DNA of 5,718 nt, taken from the NCBI GenBank assembly GCA_934662525.1, contig CAKUKJ010000176.1:1-5718 (forward strand), read 5' to 3'. How positions within the stretch are numbered: position 1 is the stretch's first letter; every line of letters starts with the position of its first letter. The translations under genes and the position numbers were made by a program. Below the pieces are notes generated by a model. It saw nothing but the letters and a program-made list of their open reading frames with translations, made no database searches and had not been told where the DNA came from. Below are positions 5,355 to 5,718 of the stretch, piece by piece. This DNA is from an uncultured Coriobacteriales bacterium. GTDB taxonomy: Bacteria > Actinomycetota > Coriobacteriia > Coriobacteriales > UMGS124.

Positions 5355-5718
5355 ATGGCAGACGTTTCCAACGACGAGGCGCTTGCGTCCGAGAGCCAGG
5401 ACGCCGGGGCGGGAGGGCAGGATTCCGGGCAGGCGCCCGACGCGGCTTCCGACGCCGCCGGCGATTCCTCGCAGCAAGACGCCTCCCAGCAGGAAGAATC
5501 CCAGCCATCCGGTCCCATCGATGCGTCAAACCAGCTCAACGACGAGGGGGAGCCCTACGGAGAGCCCGATGACGACGGCAATGTCGCCGTCATCGCGAGC
5601 TTCATGGACATCATGGACGAGGTGGACTACGAGCCGGACGTGTCGTTCACCCTGCCTGTGGGGTGCGTGCCTTACGTGTCGTGCGACAACTGGGCCGCAG
5701 TGGTGCAGGCCAACACGG
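5355..5718 (+). CDS. Acidic hypothetical protein, N-terminal part (runs off right edge)
   Basis: The frame is open from the ATG at 5355 to the window end, giving 121 complete codons with no stop. Residues 1 to about 75 are low complexity, rich in Ala, Ser, Gln, Asp, Glu and Gly, and probably disordered. A more ordered region follows from NVAVIASFMDIMDEVDYEP (76-94), including Cys104 and Cys110. I count 27 acidic residues and no Lys, Arg or His in all 121 residues, which is unusual. There is no signal peptide or membrane segment in the visible part. The ATG lies 13 bp after the Rrf2 stop, with only a G-rich stretch (GGGGCTGGG, 5341-5349) as a possible ribosome binding site, so it may belong to the same operon. 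Codon use (high GC3) fits a real gene. I do not recognise the family. Confidence 0.75.
   Translation, partial: MADVSNDEALASESQDAGAGGQDSGQAPDAASDAAGDSSQQDASQQEESQPSGPIDASNQLNDEGEPYGEPDDDGNVAVIASFMDIMDEVDYEPDVSFTLPVGCVPYVSCDNWAAVVQANT

Noticed and set aside
3134..5539. An 801-codon open frame on the minus strand opposite the ligase, TSCPD and Rrf2 genes
   Set aside because: It spans three well-supported plus-strand genes and their intergenic terminator and promoter, and is rich in Ala, Val, His, Gly and Asp as expected from the reverse complement of high-GC codons. It is an antisense shadow.

Overview
The window is GC-rich DNA with strong G/C preference at third codon positions. It probably comes from an anaerobic, gut- or oral-type actinobacterium of the Coriobacteriia (Eggerthellaceae, Atopobiaceae or Coriobacteriaceae). 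That placement rests on base composition and gene content: a PaaK-like ligase, a TIGR03905-type TSCPD protein, an IscR-like Rrf2 regulator and a large helix-turn-helix regulator. It is an inference, because no rRNA or other phylogenetic marker is present.

Layout: (1) Positions 2-799 (+) hold the 3' part of a transglutaminase-like protein gene that runs in from the left edge. Codon statistics suggest a reading-frame switch near positions 80-100. (2) A hairpin at 791-824 separates this gene from the convergent minus-strand pair. (3) The minus-strand pair is a 594-residue regulator with two helix-turn-helix units (3105-1321) followed after 9 bp by a small lipoprotein (1311-826). (4) A 106-bp divergent intergenic region (3106-3211) holds candidate back-to-back promoters and two identical 8-bp direct repeats 19 bp apart. 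(5) A PaaK-like acyl-CoA ligase lies at 3212-4450 (+) and is followed by a strong GC-rich hairpin terminator. (6) A second plus-strand unit starts from a dyad-containing promoter region near 4530-4572. It encodes an 88-residue TSCPD protein (4610-4876), an Rrf2/IscR-like regulator (4886-5341) and the start of a strikingly acidic protein with no basic residues (5355 to the right edge).

How the parts may work together: the double-HTH regulator is divergent to the ligase, and the repeats between them overlap the putative promoters. It is therefore a good candidate for controlling both its own operon, including the lipoprotein, and the ligase. In the right-hand unit, the Rrf2 protein keeps the three cysteines that hold an Fe-S cluster in IscR but has Asn where IscR has its His ligand. 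An inverted repeat upstream of the TSCPD gene is a candidate autoregulatory operator. These regulatory links are inferences from position and sequence symmetry, not demonstrated facts. No RNA genes, insertion sequences, CRISPR arrays or origins were seen.
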